From Candidatus Uhrbacteria bacterium RIFOXYB12_FULL_58_10 (GTDB taxonomy: Bacteria > Patescibacteriota > Patescibacteriia > 2-12-FULL-57-11): a stretch of DNA of 7,507 nt. Shown here in pieces: positions 6,674 to 7,507 of the stretch. Both the position numbers and the translations under genes were made by a program. Location of the stretch: positions 1-7,507 of the forward strand of contig CALRHY010000033.1 in NCBI GenBank assembly GCA_943359495.1. Reading direction: 5' to 3'. The number at the start of each line of letters is the position of its first letter. Within the stretch, counting starts at the first letter, position 1. A model generated the notes under the pieces. That model was not told where the DNA came from, ran no database searches, and saw only the letters and a list, made by a program, of their open reading frames with translations.

Positions 6674-7378
6674 ATGGCAAAAAAAGAATTGATGGAAACC
6701 ATGCACAGTCCGAAACTCGCAGGTGGGAAACCAGGACCCGCAATGCAGCGTTTTTTGGATATTGCAGAAATCCGCGATGACGTCGTTGTGCTGAAGGATG
6801 GAACTGTCCGTGGCGTGCTTGCAGTTTCGTCGATCAATTTTGCCCTGAAGTCCGATGAAGAACAGGAGGCAATTATCTCGGCGTACGTAGGATTTTTAAA
6901 CTCGCTAGATTTTCCTATCCAAATCGTCATCCAGTCTCGCCGCTTGAACATTGAAGAATACTTGCTGCGCCTTGCTGAATCACAACGCCAGCAGACCAAT
7001 GAATTATTGCGGGCCCAGATCGCCGACTACCGTCAGTTCATCTCTGAATTGATCAACTTGGGACAGATCATGAGCAAGCGATTTTACATTGTCGTGCCCT
7101 ACGACCCGCTGACGAATAAGCAGAAAGGGTTTTTTTCTCGCGTCCAAGAAATTTTGACCCCAGGTTCTGCTATCCGGCTCAAAGAAGATCGATTCATTGC
7201 CCGCAAGCAGTCGTTGATGAGCCGTGTCGATGCTGTCATGTCGAATATTGCTTCGATGGGACTTGGTGCGACCATGCTCGACACGCAGTCCTTAATCGAA
7301 CTCTATTATCAATCATTCAATCCAGATATCTACGAGTCGGAAAAGTTGAATGATCTTTCCCGCATCCGCGTTGAATGA
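6674..7378 (+). CDS. TraC-like protein, corresponding to the N-terminal domain of VirB4-type proteins
   Basis: The 234-residue product matches the non-catalytic N-terminal part of VirB4/TraC proteins. A beta-rich segment IRDDVVVLKDGTVRGVLAVS (33-52) is followed by INFALKSDEEQEAII (54-68), a FLNSLDFPIQIVIQSRRL segment (74-91), and a helical region with a YIVVPYDPL strand (138-146). The C-terminus returns to a helix ending LIELYYQSFNP. No Walker A (GxxGxGKS/T) or Walker B motif is present, so it cannot be the ATPase by itself. In Patescibacteria this protein is commonly encoded separately just before the ATPase gene (recalled), so it probably docks the motor to the PrgI-like membrane subunit. 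The ATG at 6674 gives the expected start; there is no Shine-Dalgarno. It ends with TGA 75 bases before the next gene. Confidence 0.85.
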   Translation: MAKKELMETMHSPKLAGGKPGPAMQRFLDIAEIRDDVVVLKDGTVRGVLAVSSINFALKSDEEQEAIISAYVGFLNSLDFPIQIVIQSRRLNIEEYLLRLAESQRQQTNELLRAQIADYRQFISELINLGQIMSKRFYIVVPYDPLTNKQKGFFSRVQEILTPGSAIRLKEDRFIARKQSLMSRVDAVMSNIASMGLGATMLDTQSLIELYYQSFNPDIYESEKLNDLSRIRVE

Positions 7379-7421
7379 CGCGGAACACGGATCGTGTAAC
7401 TCGGATCGTCTGCGTTCCGCG
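7379..7421 (+). repeat. Intergenic inverted repeat with a direct repeat in its loop
   Basis: CGCGGAAC (7379-7386) immediately after the TGA pairs perfectly with GTTCCGCG (7414-7421) around a 27-base loop. Two copies of CGGATCGT (7388-7395 and 7402-7409) lie in the loop, 14 bases apart from start to start. The loop can also form a small CACG/CGTG stem (7386-7396). No T-run follows, so it is not an intrinsic terminator. The rest of the 75-base gap holds no promoter or Shine-Dalgarno that I can see. Confidence 0.5.
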
Positions 7422-7453
7422 ATACGAGACCCGAGATCTGCGAACTCTCACTT

Positions 7454-7507
7454 ATGGCATTCAATCCTTTTAAAGCATTAGCAAAACCGAAGGCCACTGC
7501 TGCGGCT
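7454..7507 (+). CDS. Start of the next operon gene, probably the VirB4-type ATPase (cut by window edge)
   Basis: An ATG at 7454 opens a frame of 18 codons that runs off the window, beginning MAFNPFKALAKPK. No stop occurs. A short NPF(K)-containing, Lys/Ala-rich start is typical of VirB4-type ATPases that follow a TraC-like gene in Patescibacteria (recalled), and the position agrees. No catalytic motif lies within the window, so the assignment rests on context. The start is preceded by CTCTCACTT and no Shine-Dalgarno. Confidence 0.55.
   Translation, partial: MAFNPFKALAKPKATAAA

Noticed and set aside
6674..7378. The TraC-like gene as a truncated VirB4 pseudogene.
   Set aside because: It ends at a natural domain boundary, is followed by a new open frame, and this separate-gene layout is typical of the lineage as I recall it.
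7376..7396. UGA read as glycine (Gracilibacteria/SR1-type code).
   Set aside because: Reading through the TGA of the TraC-like gene adds only a few codons before TAA and would run into the hairpin. The minus-strand gene's TGA is likewise followed by structure and a terminator, so the standard code fits.

Overview
The window most likely comes from a member of the Candidate Phyla Radiation (Patescibacteria). The basis is gene content and order: a VirB6/TrbL-like polytopic protein, two poorly known proteins, a PrgI-family protein, a separate TraC-like (VirB4 N-terminal type) protein, and the first codons of what is probably the VirB4 ATPase. This set is a recurrent type IV secretion/pilus-like locus in that group. 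This placement rests on recalled family knowledge, not on a database search. Base composition looks balanced, and the stop codons used (TAG, TAA, TGA) fit the standard bacterial code.

Plus strand, left to right: a VirB6-like membrane protein with a very long soluble tail (11-2644); a soluble, helical protein of unknown function 9 bases later (2654-3973); a break of about 600 bases; a proline-rich protein with two related domains (4579-6132); PrgI-like (6185-6628); TraC-like (6674-7378); and a cut VirB4-like start (7454-7507). Together these look like the inner-membrane channel, adaptor and motor parts of a secretion or pilus machine. None of the plus-strand starts has a clear Shine-Dalgarno. 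Two of the short intergenic gaps carry hairpins directly after the stop codon.

The break between the second and third plus-strand genes is the most interesting part. It holds a complete minus-strand transcription unit: a near-consensus sigma70 promoter (TTGACA, 17 bases, TATAGT) partly inside a perfect 8+8 inverted repeat; a leader of about 147 nt with two mutually exclusive hairpins; a full AGGAGG ribosome binding site; a 63-residue single-span membrane protein; a second hairpin; and an intrinsic terminator whose T-run ends at the stop codon of the convergent gene. Beside it, at 4457-4555, is a 99-base palindromic element with perfect 10-base terminal inverted repeats. It separates the promoter from the third plus-strand gene and creates a false N-terminal extension of that gene.

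No tRNA, rRNA, CRISPR array, transposase or integrase was seen.
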